From NCBI GenBank assembly GCA_045636125.1, contig JAZTWX010000010.1:1-64000 (forward strand): a stretch of 64,000 bases of DNA, given 5' to 3'. Shown here piece by piece: positions 25,286 to 34,285 of this stretch. Each line of letters opens with the position of its first letter. Within the stretch, counting starts at the first letter, position 1. A program made the position numbers and the translations under genes. Source of the stretch: HGM04593 sp045636125. Lineage in GTDB: Bacteria > Bacteroidota > Bacteroidia > Bacteroidales > Bacteroidaceae. The notes beneath the pieces were generated by a model that made no database searches, was not told the DNA's origin, and saw only the letters and a program-made list of their open reading frames with translations.

Positions 25286-25818
25286 AACAATTTACAAAGA
25301 AAATACGAAGAGTCGTTCTTTTTATTTTAGCAATAATTGCCATACTCGCCACAATGGCAATTGTAATGCTAATTGCCGTTTTAATAATCTCAAACGAATA
25401 TTCAAAACCGACAAAAAACTATTTCGACCGCTGTATTGAATGGGAATATTTCTGGGAAAAAGACAAGAACGGCGAGTGCGTGATTGACCTTGCCGACTTT
25501 ATGGATTTTGAATGGGATTCACTTAAATATTATTCCAGAAATTGTAATTTGGAATACATTGAACAGGACCTGGGATGCCATTTAGAGAACTACATAAGTA
25601 GTTCTTGCAGAATTGTATTTATGAAAGAGGGCAAAGTTGTGAAACATATCGGGTGGCACACATTTCCGTCGTATATGGACCCCGGAGGAGTTGTTTTCTA
25701 CACAAAAAAGGAATCTTTCACAGCCTACCCCGATAACGCAAAATTCAAAGCATTCAAATTCAAAGGAGAAGAATACAAGAATTTGGATATATACATCTAT
25801 CTCGAAAAAATTGAGTAA
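25267..25818 (+). CDS. Small membrane protein, putative immunity partner (locus 1)
   Basis: 183 residues. A basic N-terminus is followed by one membrane helix (about 15-41, VLFILAIIAILATMAIVMLI), then an outside domain with four cysteines. It shares IDLADFMDFEWDSLKYYS and PDNAKFKAFKFKGEEY with the two small proteins at 43-44 kb (VDLANMSGEWDTIYHYS; RDNAKFNVTRYGKEF). It is translationally coupled to the DUF6973-like gene. A periplasm-facing immunity protein against a toxin acting at the envelope is the simplest reading, but is untested. Confidence 0.65.
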   Translation: MGNNGIKQFTKKIRRVVLFILAIIAILATMAIVMLIAVLIISNEYSKPTKNYFDRCIEWEYFWEKDKNGECVIDLADFMDFEWDSLKYYSRNCNLEYIEQDLGCHLENYISSSCRIVFMKEGKVVKHIGWHTFPSYMDPGGVVFYTKKESFTAYPDNAKFKAFKFKGEEYKNLDIYIYLEKIE

Positions 25819-25830
25819 CCCACTGGTGTG

Positions 25831-26817
25831 TCAACCGTTGCCGTAGGTCTTTTCAATCTCCTCCATTATAGCCATAAGCTCGTCGACCTTTTCGGCACGC
25901 AGCATAGCAATGCGCAAGGGACGGAAATCGGGCAGCCCCTTTAACAAGGGAGTAGCGGCAAGGTGACGGCGCACGTGCAGAATTCCGGGACGCTCGCCCA
26001 GCCAGTCGACGCTGTCGCGCACCTGCGTGCGCAGAATATCCATACACTCCTTAAAGGTGAACGGGGCCGCCGGCTCGCCGTTGAGCAGATAGTGCTTTAC
26101 ATCGCGAAAAATCCACGGCTGGCCAAAACTTGCACGGCCAATCATAATGGCATCGACCCCGTAGCGGTCGAAACACTCTTTTGCCCTTTCGGGGGTTCTT
26201 ATGTCGCCGTTACCAATAATGGGGATGTGCATACGTGGGTTCTTCTTTATCTCGCCAATGAGTGTCCAGTCGGCATCGCCGGTGTACATTTGCGCGCGGG
26301 TGCGGCCGTGAACAGTGAGCGCAGCAATGCCACAGTCCTGCAAGCGCTCAGCAAGTTCCACAATGCATTTGCTGTTTTCGTCCCAGCCCAGGCGGGTTTT
26401 CACGGTAACGGGTATTTTAACCGCATCGACCACCGCTTTTGTTATTTCCAACAACTTGGGAATATTCTGCAACATTCCCGCTCCACACCCTTTGCGGGCA
26501 ACCTTCTTCACCGGGCAACCGAAATTTATATCAAGAATATCGGGGCGCGCCTGCTCCACGCGCAACGCAGCCTCGACCATAGGCCCCACCTCGTTGCCAT
26601 AAATCTGTATGGCCACGGGGCGCTCCTGTTCATACACCGTGAGCTTGCGCACAGTGCTGTTTATGTCGCGTATGAGCGCGTCGCTCGACACAAATTCGGT
26701 GTACACCATATCAACCCCGAACCGCTTGCACAAGAGGCGAAAAGCGGCGTCGGTAACATCCTCCATAGGAGCGAGGAACACTGGGTATTTTCCAAATTCA
26801 ATGTCGGCAATTTTCAT
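25831..26817 (-). CDS. dusB: tRNA-dihydrouridine synthase (DusB type)
   Basis: 328 residues, FMN-dependent. It reduces uridine in the tRNA D-loop. Features: LAPMEDVTDAAFRLLC, IQIYGNE, DINFGCPVKKVARKGCGAGM (catalytic Cys in the last part), VKTRLGW, TVHGRTRAQMYTGDADW and IGNGDI for FMN phosphate. It converges on the immunity-like gene with 12 bases between, and transcription starts in the gap to the defence island (a TAATTTCG box at 26839-26846). Confidence 0.95.
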   Translation of the reverse strand: MKIADIEFGKYPVFLAPMEDVTDAAFRLLCKRFGVDMVYTEFVSSDALIRDINSTVRKLTVYEQERPVAIQIYGNEVGPMVEAALRVEQARPDILDINFGCPVKKVARKGCGAGMLQNIPKLLEITKAVVDAVKIPVTVKTRLGWDENSKCIVELAERLQDCGIAALTVHGRTRAQMYTGDADWTLIGEIKKNPRMHIPIIGNGDIRTPERAKECFDRYGVDAIMIGRASFGQPWIFRDVKHYLLNGEPAAPFTFKECMDILRTQVRDSVDWLGERPGILHVRRHLAATPLLKGLPDFRPLRIAMLRAEKVDELMAIMEEIEKTYGNG

Positions 26818-27480
26818 GGCTGCGTGTTATTTTAGCGCGAAATTACTGCAAAAAGAGCTAATATGCAAGTAAAGCACTCCCATCACCCTCTCAAAATCCC
26901 TCTACGAGATATATTACCCCAAAACAGTTCCACGCAGCAGCAAGCCGCAGGCCTTCCCTGCCCCAAAAGGAGCGGCATTTCCCATTCAGCGAAAAAATGC
27001 GATTTTGAAGGAGGCAAAAAAACGCTATCTTGGACCGCGACAAGAGGAGATACTCGAAACGTATGATTGCTTGAGCTTCTAAACTACTAAACACAATTAT
27101 CCCCCAGGACTACCTAATTATGCAGGCGGTTCTGGGGAAATTCTTTTTCAACTTTGTTGCATTTTAAAAGCGGCTCGCACAATTATTATTCAACACATTG
27201 AAAATCAACAATAAATGTAAACATTTTCACACAGTCGCATATCAAAACACGGTGTGATTTTACATAATCCATCTTTGTCTTATGAAAATCTTCACATTTC
27301 CCCACGCCATTATGTCTTGACACAGATACGTTTCGACACGCTGTATCTTAGAGCGGAGAAGTTTCCACAAAGAGATTTACCCAACAAACTCTTCGGGAAT
27401 TTTGTAAGTGTTGATATCTTTTTACACTTTTGCTTGCAATCAGTTTGTTGTATTGATACTTTTGCTTAAAAAGTAAAATT
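26818..27480. other. Intergenic region at the left edge of the defence island
   Basis: About 660 bases without a convincing gene. It holds the dusB promoter at one end and, at the other, a -7 box TACTTTTG (27457-27464) before the 96-residue gene. In the middle (about 27106-27145) an imperfect inverted repeat with CCCCAGGAC/GTTCTGGGG may be a weak terminator. I found no direct repeat that would mark an integration site. Confidence 0.45.
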
Positions 27481-27771
27481 ATGGATAGATTTACAATTAG
27501 AGAACAAATCGTTGAACGTTTTCGGCAGTGTGAGTCTGATGTTTCTAAAGCCGACTCATTAAAAGAGGCTCATTCTATTTTGGATAAAATTTCTAATAGT
27601 TTTGCTCCTTTAGATACAATGGGGTATTATAAAAAGAACTTTATTTTGCCTTTGTATAAAATGAACTCAATTTCTGAAATTGCAACAACTATAAAAGATA
27701 AAGCTGACGAAATTGAAAAGAATGGCTCTTATTATGAGAAGATGTTTTTTAGTTTTATGGTTGTACTGTAA
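27481..27771 (+). CDS. Hypothetical protein, 96 residues
   Basis: The product is predicted to be mainly helical (REQIVERFRQCESDVSKA, EAHSILDKISNSF, SEIATTIKDKADEIEKNGSY) with no signal peptide or membrane helix. I do not recognise a family. A -7 box lies 16 bases upstream of the ATG, and a 13-bp-stem terminator closes the gene, so it is a separate unit and not part of the long operon that follows. Its AT-rich composition matches the island. It could also be a truncated remnant. Confidence 0.55.
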   Translation: MDRFTIREQIVERFRQCESDVSKADSLKEAHSILDKISNSFAPLDTMGYYKKNFILPLYKMNSISEIATTIKDKADEIEKNGSYYEKMFFSFMVVL

Positions 27772-27800
27772 AATAAGTACTTAAATCCTGTCAAACACCC

Positions 27801-27838
27801 AAACCTCTTTATCCTAATGCGGATAGAGAGGTTTTCCT
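27801..27838 (+). terminator. Terminator after the 96-residue gene
   Basis: Arms AACCTCTTTATCC (27802-27814) and GGATAGAGAGGTT (27821-27833), 13 pairs including one G-T, then a T run. Confidence 0.85.
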
Positions 27839-27913
27839 GTTTTACAACATACATTCTTCAAATGTTTTTTACAATTTTGACCTTTGGCATAGGTTTTATC
27901 ATTAAAAATTGTT

Positions 27914-27921
27914 TATTTTTG
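27914..27921 (+). promoter_or_regulatory. -7 box of the defence operon
   Basis: TATTTTTG fits TAnnTTTG, 22 bases before the mod start. The nearest TTTG (27883-27886) is 27 bases further up, longer than usual. Confidence 0.6.
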
Positions 27922-27943
27922 CCATAATGCAAAATAATGTGTT

Positions 27944-29683
27944 ATGGATAAAGAAAAACTTATTGATAAGATAAAGAATTTACAAGGTCTTACGAATGAT
28001 GAGAAAGCCGACCTTTTGGGATTGTTGCGTTCGTTCAAAAAGTATGGTCTTGTGTGGGAAGAGAAACTCGAAGAGGTTGAAGAACGTTTGCGAGAGGAAA
28101 TCCCTGTGCTTACAGAGGTTAAAGAGCGTGCGATTATTTCGGATAGCGCCGATGCTCCCAATCACATACTTATTGAGGGAGACAACCTCGAAGCACTTAC
28201 TACTCTTTCTTATACACACGAGGGTGCTATTGATGTTATATATATTGACCCACCTTACAATACCGGCAATAAGGACTTTATCTATAATGATAAATTTGTT
28301 GATGCCGAAGATGAATACCGCCATAGCAAATGGCTGTCATTTATGAGCAAACGCCTTCGTATAGCAAAGAGGTTGCTTTCGGACAAAGGTGTTATCTTCA
28401 TTTCGATTGATGATAATGAACAAGCACAGTTGAAATTGCTTTGTGATGAAGTTTTTGGTGCAGAAAACTTTATAGCCTCTCCTGTTAGGCGAAGAAGAAA
28501 ATCGCAGGCTAACCTATCCAAAAATATTTCAACGATACACGAGTATGTTCTTATTTATAAAGGACATGGTGTGCATGAACTAAATAAAATTCAAGCAAAT
28601 ATTGATTTGTCCGATTACAAGAATCCTGATAACGACTACAGAGGACCATACAAAACTATGCCCTGTACAAATAAAGGAGGTAGCAAATACTCCGTAGTAA
28701 CACCTTCAGGGAGAATTATTGAAGAAGAATGGAGATTTAAGGAAGATACATATTACGAGCTTCTTAACGATAATCGTTTAGTGTTTCCAAAAGGAGGAAT
28801 GGGGAAACCTAGATATAAATTATTTCTTTCAGATAAACAAGATAGTGGAGTCATTGCAAATAGTTGGTGGGCGGAATTAGAATCCAATCAAGAAGGAGCC
28901 ACGATGTTAAAAGAAATCATGCATCAAGATGTTTTCAATAATCCTAAGCCCATTGGTTTGATAAATTTTATTTTTAGATTAGGAACGAGATATAACTCGA
29001 CTATTCTTGACTTCTTTGCTGGCAGTGGAACAACTCTACACGCAACGATGCAGTTGAATGCAGAGGACGGCGGTAACAGAAAATGTATTCTTGTAACAAA
29101 CAATGAGAATGGTATTTGCGAGAATGTAACATATCTGCGTAACAAGAAAGTTATTGAGGGCTATACCACACCAAAGGGCGAAGAGGTTGCGGGATTAACA
29201 AATAATACTCTCCGTTACTACCGCACAGAGTTCCTGCCACGCGAGCGTTCACCACGCAATATGCGTGCATTGGTTTCGCTTGCAACGGATTTGATTTGCA
29301 TTAAAGAGGATTTATATACCGAGCTGCAAATGTTTGGTAAATATCCCACACACCCAAAGTTGATGCGTTATTTTGCCGATGACAATAAACAGATGCTTAT
29401 TCTTTATAAAGAAGAGGCAGTTTCTTATATTGTGGAAGAGATTAAGAATATGGAGTTCAACGGTAAGTTGAAGATTTACATATTCACTCCCGGCAGGTAT
29501 CCTTTCAATGATGATTTCTTTGAAGTGCAGGACAAAGTGGAGCTTGTGGCATTGCCGGCAGCAATTTATGATGCATATACAAGAGTGTTGCCCAAACGCA
29601 AAGAAAAGTATCTTGCACCCGAAAAAGAGGGCGAGGCTGCACCACATACATTGTTTTATGATAATGAGGAGGGCGAAGAATGA
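27944..29683 (+). CDS. Type III restriction-modification DNA methyltransferase (Mod)
   Basis: 579 residues. A beta-class amino-methyltransferase that modifies one strand of an asymmetric site and gives type III systems their specificity. HILIEGDNLEAL precedes the catalytic DPPYNTG motif (motif IV, about residue 103), and the AdoMet motif I is FFAGSGTTLHATMQLN (about 357) in the C-terminal part. The middle (about 170-350) is the likely target-recognition region. It starts the operon and overlaps res by four bases. Composition is more AT-rich than the flanking core genes, suggesting acquisition by transfer. Confidence 0.93.
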   Translation: MDKEKLIDKIKNLQGLTNDEKADLLGLLRSFKKYGLVWEEKLEEVEERLREEIPVLTEVKERAIISDSADAPNHILIEGDNLEALTTLSYTHEGAIDVIYIDPPYNTGNKDFIYNDKFVDAEDEYRHSKWLSFMSKRLRIAKRLLSDKGVIFISIDDNEQAQLKLLCDEVFGAENFIASPVRRRRKSQANLSKNISTIHEYVLIYKGHGVHELNKIQANIDLSDYKNPDNDYRGPYKTMPCTNKGGSKYSVVTPSGRIIEEEWRFKEDTYYELLNDNRLVFPKGGMGKPRYKLFLSDKQDSGVIANSWWAELESNQEGATMLKEIMHQDVFNNPKPIGLINFIFRLGTRYNSTILDFFAGSGTTLHATMQLNAEDGGNRKCILVTNNENGICENVTYLRNKKVIEGYTTPKGEEVAGLTNNTLRYYRTEFLPRERSPRNMRALVSLATDLICIKEDLYTELQMFGKYPTHPKLMRYFADDNKQMLILYKEEAVSYIVEEIKNMEFNGKLKIYIFTPGRYPFNDDFFEVQDKVELVALPAAIYDAYTRVLPKRKEKYLAPEKEGEAAPHTLFYDNEEGEE

Positions 29684-32037
29684 AAGAGTTAAAATATCAA
29701 CAGAAAGCCGTTAAAGAGCTTGTAGAAAAGACGGTTGATTTATTAAGGCTTAACGGCAATCGTCAACAGCTTATATTCAAAGCCCCTACAGGTGCAGGTA
29801 AAACAGTAATGGCAAGTGAAATGCTTGCTACTCTTGCCGAGGAGTTGCAGACACGCAGCGACTTGCCATTCCAGCACGTGGCTTATATATGGATTGCTCC
29901 AAATAAGTTGCACGAGCAGAGTTACTTCAAGATGAAGAACTTTTTCACTGAAACACGCCTTTTGCGTGCGGTAATGTATGATGAACTCGACCATTGCGAC
30001 GGTGTTATTAAGCTCGGTGAAATTCTTTTTGTGAATTGGGCAAGTATAAACAGCGACAAAAACATCATGGTGCGCGACGGTGAGCAAAACCGTTCTTTGT
30101 TCAATATTACAGACAGTACAAAGGAAAATGGCACTCCTATTGTGGTTATTATTGATGAAGAGCATCTTTTTTGGTCTAAAACAGCAGACAAGTCGAAAAA
30201 GGTGCTTGAACGCATAAATGCAAAAGTTGAAATTCGCATTTCTGCTACTCCAAAAACACAATCATACAATGTGGTTAATGTGCCTCGTCAGGTTGTTGTG
30301 CAGGAGGAGATGATAAAAGAGGGCGTTATCCTCAACCCCGATGTAGCAAAAGGCTACAACAGCGACGAGGAACTGAATTGCCACTTGATAAAGAAAGCTC
30401 TTGAAAAGCGTAAACAGTTAGCCGATGCTTATCGCAGTTTAGGTGTAAATATAAATCCTCTTCTCTTGATACAGTTGCCGAATGATAATACGGAAACAAT
30501 GTCAAGCGAAGATGAAACCATTGCCGAGCAGGTGCGTACTTATTTGAGAATGACACACGGAATTGACGAGGACAACGGCAAACTTGCAGTGTGGCTTTCT
30601 AATGAAAAATCCAATCTGCCCGGGCTCGAGAAAGAGGATTGCTTGACCGAGGTGCTACTGTTCAAGCAAGCTATTGCTCTTGGTTGGGATTGTCCTCGTG
30701 CTGCGGTTTTGCTTATATTCCGTAAATTGTCAAGCGAAGAATTTACTGTGCAGACTGTTGGCCGTATCTTGCGTATGCCCGAACAGAAGTTCTATACAAA
30801 TCCCCTGTTGAATAAGGGATATGTATATACGAACATAAGCAAAGACCAAATTCAGATTGTTGCAGATGATATGGATTATCTGCATAAGTCGATGTTGCAG
30901 TCTGTTCGTCGTGAGAGCTTGCAAAATGTTGCTTTGCCGAGTTCTTATGAGGTGCGTTTAAGTGCCGACCGTAACCGTCTTGGCCCCGATTTCAAACGGG
31001 TTCTTATGAAGGTGTTTGAAGATGAGTGGCTGATGAATGTGCAGTTATCTCTATTCTCTATGTTTGATTTCTTGGAAGAAGAGGAGAACGGTGCATCGCC
31101 CGAAGTGGGAGAAGAGAGCAAGGTTGCAAAAAACCGTCATACAGCACAAGCTCGCGGTATTCGTCTTGATGTGAAGAATGTGAATATTGATATTCCTACC
31201 GATGTATTCTTCCAAAATGATATTGGTACGGTTGATGTTGGTGAGAAGTTCAAATATGCCCGTACAGCCGGAGAGGTAAACCGTGTATATGTTGATTTCT
31301 GCCGTTCTTTGCTTGGCAGTTTCGAGCGTTCACACAGTACCGATGTGTTGGCGAATTATCTTGTAGAGGCAATAGAAGATTTGTTTGAGATATTCGAGAC
31401 CGATGCCAAAAAGGTTATTCTTTACCACACCAACAAGCCACAATTTACCAATATCATAACAAAGGCTCTTGCATGCTATCAAAAGAAGCTCGAAGAGCGA
31501 CAGCATATTGCAAGACAGCGTGGCTTTGCCCAATATACTTGGGAGGTGCCCGAAGATAGATTGTACAAAGAAGAGACACACCGTGTTGTGGAGTCGGTAA
31601 AAGACCATGCTTTGATGCCTTTTATTGAGCTTTATTCTGTTTCTAATCCTGAACAGAGGTTCGTTTCGTTCCTGGAAAGCAACAGCCAATATATTGATTG
31701 GTGGTACAAGAATGGCGATGAGGGTAAACAGCATTACTCGATACCTTACACAAGGAGCAATGGCGACAAGGCACTTTTCTATGTAGATTTTGTTATTCGT
31801 GCTAAAAACGGGCAGGTGTTCCTGTTTGATACAAAGACAGAGGGAAGCGACCCTGAAGCACCGAACAAACATAATGCACTGATTGACTACATCAACAGTG
31901 AGGAGAATAAACATTTGCAGTTGAAAGGCGGTATCATTATTGAGAAAAATGATAACTGGTATTACTCGCCATTCAAGATTGATGACACAACAGAGATTAC
32001 AGGGTGGTCGGCTTTCTACCCGGTACAGTATAAATGA
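29680..32037 (+). CDS. Type III restriction enzyme, helicase/nuclease subunit (Res)
   Basis: 785 residues, shorter than the 900-1000 of EcoP1-type Res. SF2 motifs are in order: I KAPTGAGKTVMASEML (about residue 36), II IIDEEHLFW, III RISATPKTQ, VI TVGRILRMPEQ. The nuclease is C-terminal: YVDFVIRAKNGQVFLFDTKT fits PD-(D/E)xK, with Asp and DTK. It cuts DNA after ATP-driven sliding when two sites face each other. It overlaps mod and is followed after 14 bases by a small gene, which is unusual for plain type III loci. Confidence 0.92.
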   Translation: MKELKYQQKAVKELVEKTVDLLRLNGNRQQLIFKAPTGAGKTVMASEMLATLAEELQTRSDLPFQHVAYIWIAPNKLHEQSYFKMKNFFTETRLLRAVMYDELDHCDGVIKLGEILFVNWASINSDKNIMVRDGEQNRSLFNITDSTKENGTPIVVIIDEEHLFWSKTADKSKKVLERINAKVEIRISATPKTQSYNVVNVPRQVVVQEEMIKEGVILNPDVAKGYNSDEELNCHLIKKALEKRKQLADAYRSLGVNINPLLLIQLPNDNTETMSSEDETIAEQVRTYLRMTHGIDEDNGKLAVWLSNEKSNLPGLEKEDCLTEVLLFKQAIALGWDCPRAAVLLIFRKLSSEEFTVQTVGRILRMPEQKFYTNPLLNKGYVYTNISKDQIQIVADDMDYLHKSMLQSVRRESLQNVALPSSYEVRLSADRNRLGPDFKRVLMKVFEDEWLMNVQLSLFSMFDFLEEEENGASPEVGEESKVAKNRHTAQARGIRLDVKNVNIDIPTDVFFQNDIGTVDVGEKFKYARTAGEVNRVYVDFCRSLLGSFERSHSTDVLANYLVEAIEDLFEIFETDAKKVILYHTNKPQFTNIITKALACYQKKLEERQHIARQRGFAQYTWEVPEDRLYKEETHRVVESVKDHALMPFIELYSVSNPEQRFVSFLESNSQYIDWWYKNGDEGKQHYSIPYTRSNGDKALFYVDFVIRAKNGQVFLFDTKTEGSDPEAPNKHNALIDYINSEENKHLQLKGGIIIEKNDNWYYSPFKIDDTTEITGWSAFYPVQYK

Positions 32038-32051
32038 TAAATTGAACAGCT

Positions 32052-32267
32052 ATGCAGAAGGGGATTGACCAAAAGTTCGTTCATTATGGTATTCGCAAAG
32101 AGGACTTGGCTCTGATTGAAGCGATATGCGAAAAACACGAGATTGATTTCGATTGGTTGAGTGAAGAGATTTTGCGTACATATCACGGCAAGAAGGTTGA
32201 TGTTATTGAGATGACGGATATTGAAACCGAGTCCATTATTAAAGCAGCCATACAAAAGATAAAGTAA
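32052..32267 (+). CDS. Small acidic protein of the DNA-modification operon
   Basis: 71 residues. The sequence (GIRKEDLALIEAICEKHEID, FDWLSEEILRTYHGKK) is helical and acidic. It resembles small proteins that accompany DNA-modification clusters and which carry only that description; I know of no assigned activity. It sits 14 bases after res and 13 before the SMC-like ATPase, so it is surely co-expressed. A bridge or loader between the restriction enzyme and the ATPase would be a guess. Confidence 0.75.
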   Translation: MQKGIDQKFVHYGIRKEDLALIEAICEKHEIDFDWLSEEILRTYHGKKVDVIEMTDIETESIIKAAIQKIK

Positions 32268-32280
32268 GGAGGAGTGAGTT

Positions 32281-34281
32281 ATGATTATAAAAAGAGTCCA
32301 TATTTCAAATTATAAGACATATCTGTCTCTCGACCTTGATTTGTCTGTTGATGATGATCGCCCGATAATTCTTATAGGCGGTATGAACGGTGGTGGTAAG
32401 ACTACCTTGTTTGAGGCTATATGTGGTGCCTTGTATGGTTTGAACATACGAACAAAAGAGGAGTTCGAGGAACTATTGAACAATGGTGCTGTAAATTCTG
32501 CAAAGCCTGAAATTCAGCTTGAGGTTACTTTCGTTGGCCGTGTGTTGGGGCAGGAACAGAAGTATGTTCTTCGTCGCACATACATTCTCAATCCGCAACA
32601 AAAGCCTGTTGAAAGTGTATATCTGAATATGCAGGGCAATACCTTCGTATATGGTTCGGCTACTCCTGCTGCCGAAAGAGCAAGGAACGAGCAACAGGTT
32701 AATAAAATCATAAAAGCAAACTTGCCACAGGAGTTGAGCAAGTATTTCCTTTTCGATGCTATGCAGTCAAGCGAACTGCTTAAAAAGAATGTGTTCGCAC
32801 AGATTATTAAGGATAACATCGAGAATGTTATGGGCTTTAAGAAATATCTTCAACTCAAGCGTGCAGCGGAAAAATTGCAACAAGATTGGGCACAGCAACG
32901 CCTTGAAGCGGAGAAAGAGGCTGAAGAGTATAACGAACTATGCAAAAAGAAGGCTGAACTTGAAAAGGCTCTTGTTGCTTTTGAAGAGAGCCAAGACCGC
33001 TTGTATAAGTTTATCACATCTTCACAAGAAGATTACGACAGAGCAAAAAGCGGTGCAGAGAACTCTGCAAATGTGCAGCGTAAGATAAACGAACTTATAG
33101 ACAAACTTGAATCTGTAGCAAAGAAAGCACTCAACTACACAGAGGATGTCAGGGATTTTGTCGAGAATATTGAGGTCTCTGTTTTCTTGCCGAAGTTGGC
33201 ATCTAACATTGCAAATGAAATTGAGAATATCCTGCGTATAAAAGAGGACTTGAAGAAGAACAGCGAAGCGGTTGTTTCTGTCGATACACTGAAAGATATT
33301 ACCAGCAAAATTATATCATACCTTAAAGGACTGTCTTTGTGTTCTTATGATGTTGATGAAGATAATGTTGTTCAGCACGTAAAGGCTTTGCAGGAGGCAA
33401 ACAAGGCTGTTGATAGTTACGATTTCTTGGACGAGGACGAGTTGAATGCTTTACAAAATCTAATAAACACCTCAGCATCTAACCGTTTCGTTCCGTTAGA
33501 CCGAACCCGTGAAGAACTTGAAGTCCTGTTGGCAAGTATTCCTAATTGGGAAATGCAGAAAAGTTCTTTGCAAGCATCGCTCGTTGGCGGTAATGAAACA
33601 TTTATCAAGCAGTTTGAAGATGCAAAGAAAGAACTTGAACAAATTAAACTCGATGAGGCGAAAACTATTGCAGAGGTTAAACGACTCGAAAACCTCATAC
33701 ATCGCTATGATGTTCAGATACAGCAGGAGCCCGATGTTAAATATGACACATTGGTTAAGCTCAAACCGTTCTTTGAAGAGGTTGCAAACAGTCTGTTGAA
33801 GAAGAAGAAAGCACAGATTGAAACTGAAATGCAACAACAGTTGAATGAACTCTTGATTTCATATAAAGGATGCATTGCTCGTGTTGAACTCTCTGAAAGC
33901 ATTGAGAATTTCAATATTAAGTTGTACCACAAAGCCGGTAATCTTATTTCGCTTAATCAACTCAATGCTGCTTCCAAACAGATATTCATTCAGGTACTGT
34001 TGAAGGTGCTTCGCAATCTTGGTGATTATAATCCACCTGTGATGATTGACACTGTTATGGGTGTACTTGACAATGAGAGTCGCGATGCTCTTATGGAAGA
34101 GTATTTTCCACAGCTTGCAGAGCAGACAATCTTACTTTGTACTACTTCTGAAATACGCAAAGAGTCTGATTATATAAAGCTCGAACCGTTCATTTCTAAA
34201 ACATATACTCTTAAGCGTGATGTTGAATTGCAACGCACCACAGTTGAAGAGGGGTATTTTGGTGTTACCTTAAACGCATAA
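32281..34281 (+). CDS. DndD-like SMC/RecN-type ATPase
   Basis: 666 residues. Walker A is IGGMNGGGKTTLFEAICGAL (about residues 36-55). Two long coiled-coil arms (about 190-275 and 440-530) surround a middle hinge. The C-terminal ATPase half has LNAASKQIFIQVLLKVL in place of the LSxGE signature, then Walker B PVMIDTVMGVLDNESR. This is the wording of DndD, the ATPase of DNA phosphorothioation, but dndB/C/E genes are absent here. It probably acts on DNA ends or nicks with the HerA-like partner four bases downstream. The family is a good match; function in this context is inference. Confidence 0.85.
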   Translation: MIIKRVHISNYKTYLSLDLDLSVDDDRPIILIGGMNGGGKTTLFEAICGALYGLNIRTKEEFEELLNNGAVNSAKPEIQLEVTFVGRVLGQEQKYVLRRTYILNPQQKPVESVYLNMQGNTFVYGSATPAAERARNEQQVNKIIKANLPQELSKYFLFDAMQSSELLKKNVFAQIIKDNIENVMGFKKYLQLKRAAEKLQQDWAQQRLEAEKEAEEYNELCKKKAELEKALVAFEESQDRLYKFITSSQEDYDRAKSGAENSANVQRKINELIDKLESVAKKALNYTEDVRDFVENIEVSVFLPKLASNIANEIENILRIKEDLKKNSEAVVSVDTLKDITSKIISYLKGLSLCSYDVDEDNVVQHVKALQEANKAVDSYDFLDEDELNALQNLINTSASNRFVPLDRTREELEVLLASIPNWEMQKSSLQASLVGGNETFIKQFEDAKKELEQIKLDEAKTIAEVKRLENLIHRYDVQIQQEPDVKYDTLVKLKPFFEEVANSLLKKKKAQIETEMQQQLNELLISYKGCIARVELSESIENFNIKLYHKAGNLISLNQLNAASKQIFIQVLLKVLRNLGDYNPPVMIDTVMGVLDNESRDALMEEYFPQLAEQTILLCTTSEIRKESDYIKLEPFISKTYTLKRDVELQRTTVEEGYFGVTLNA

Positions 34282-34285
34282 AGTT

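Noticed and set aside
26818..27480. Possible integration site or insertion sequence remnant at the left edge of the defence island
   Set aside because: No integrase, terminal inverted repeats or matching direct repeat at 40.3 kb could be found by eye.
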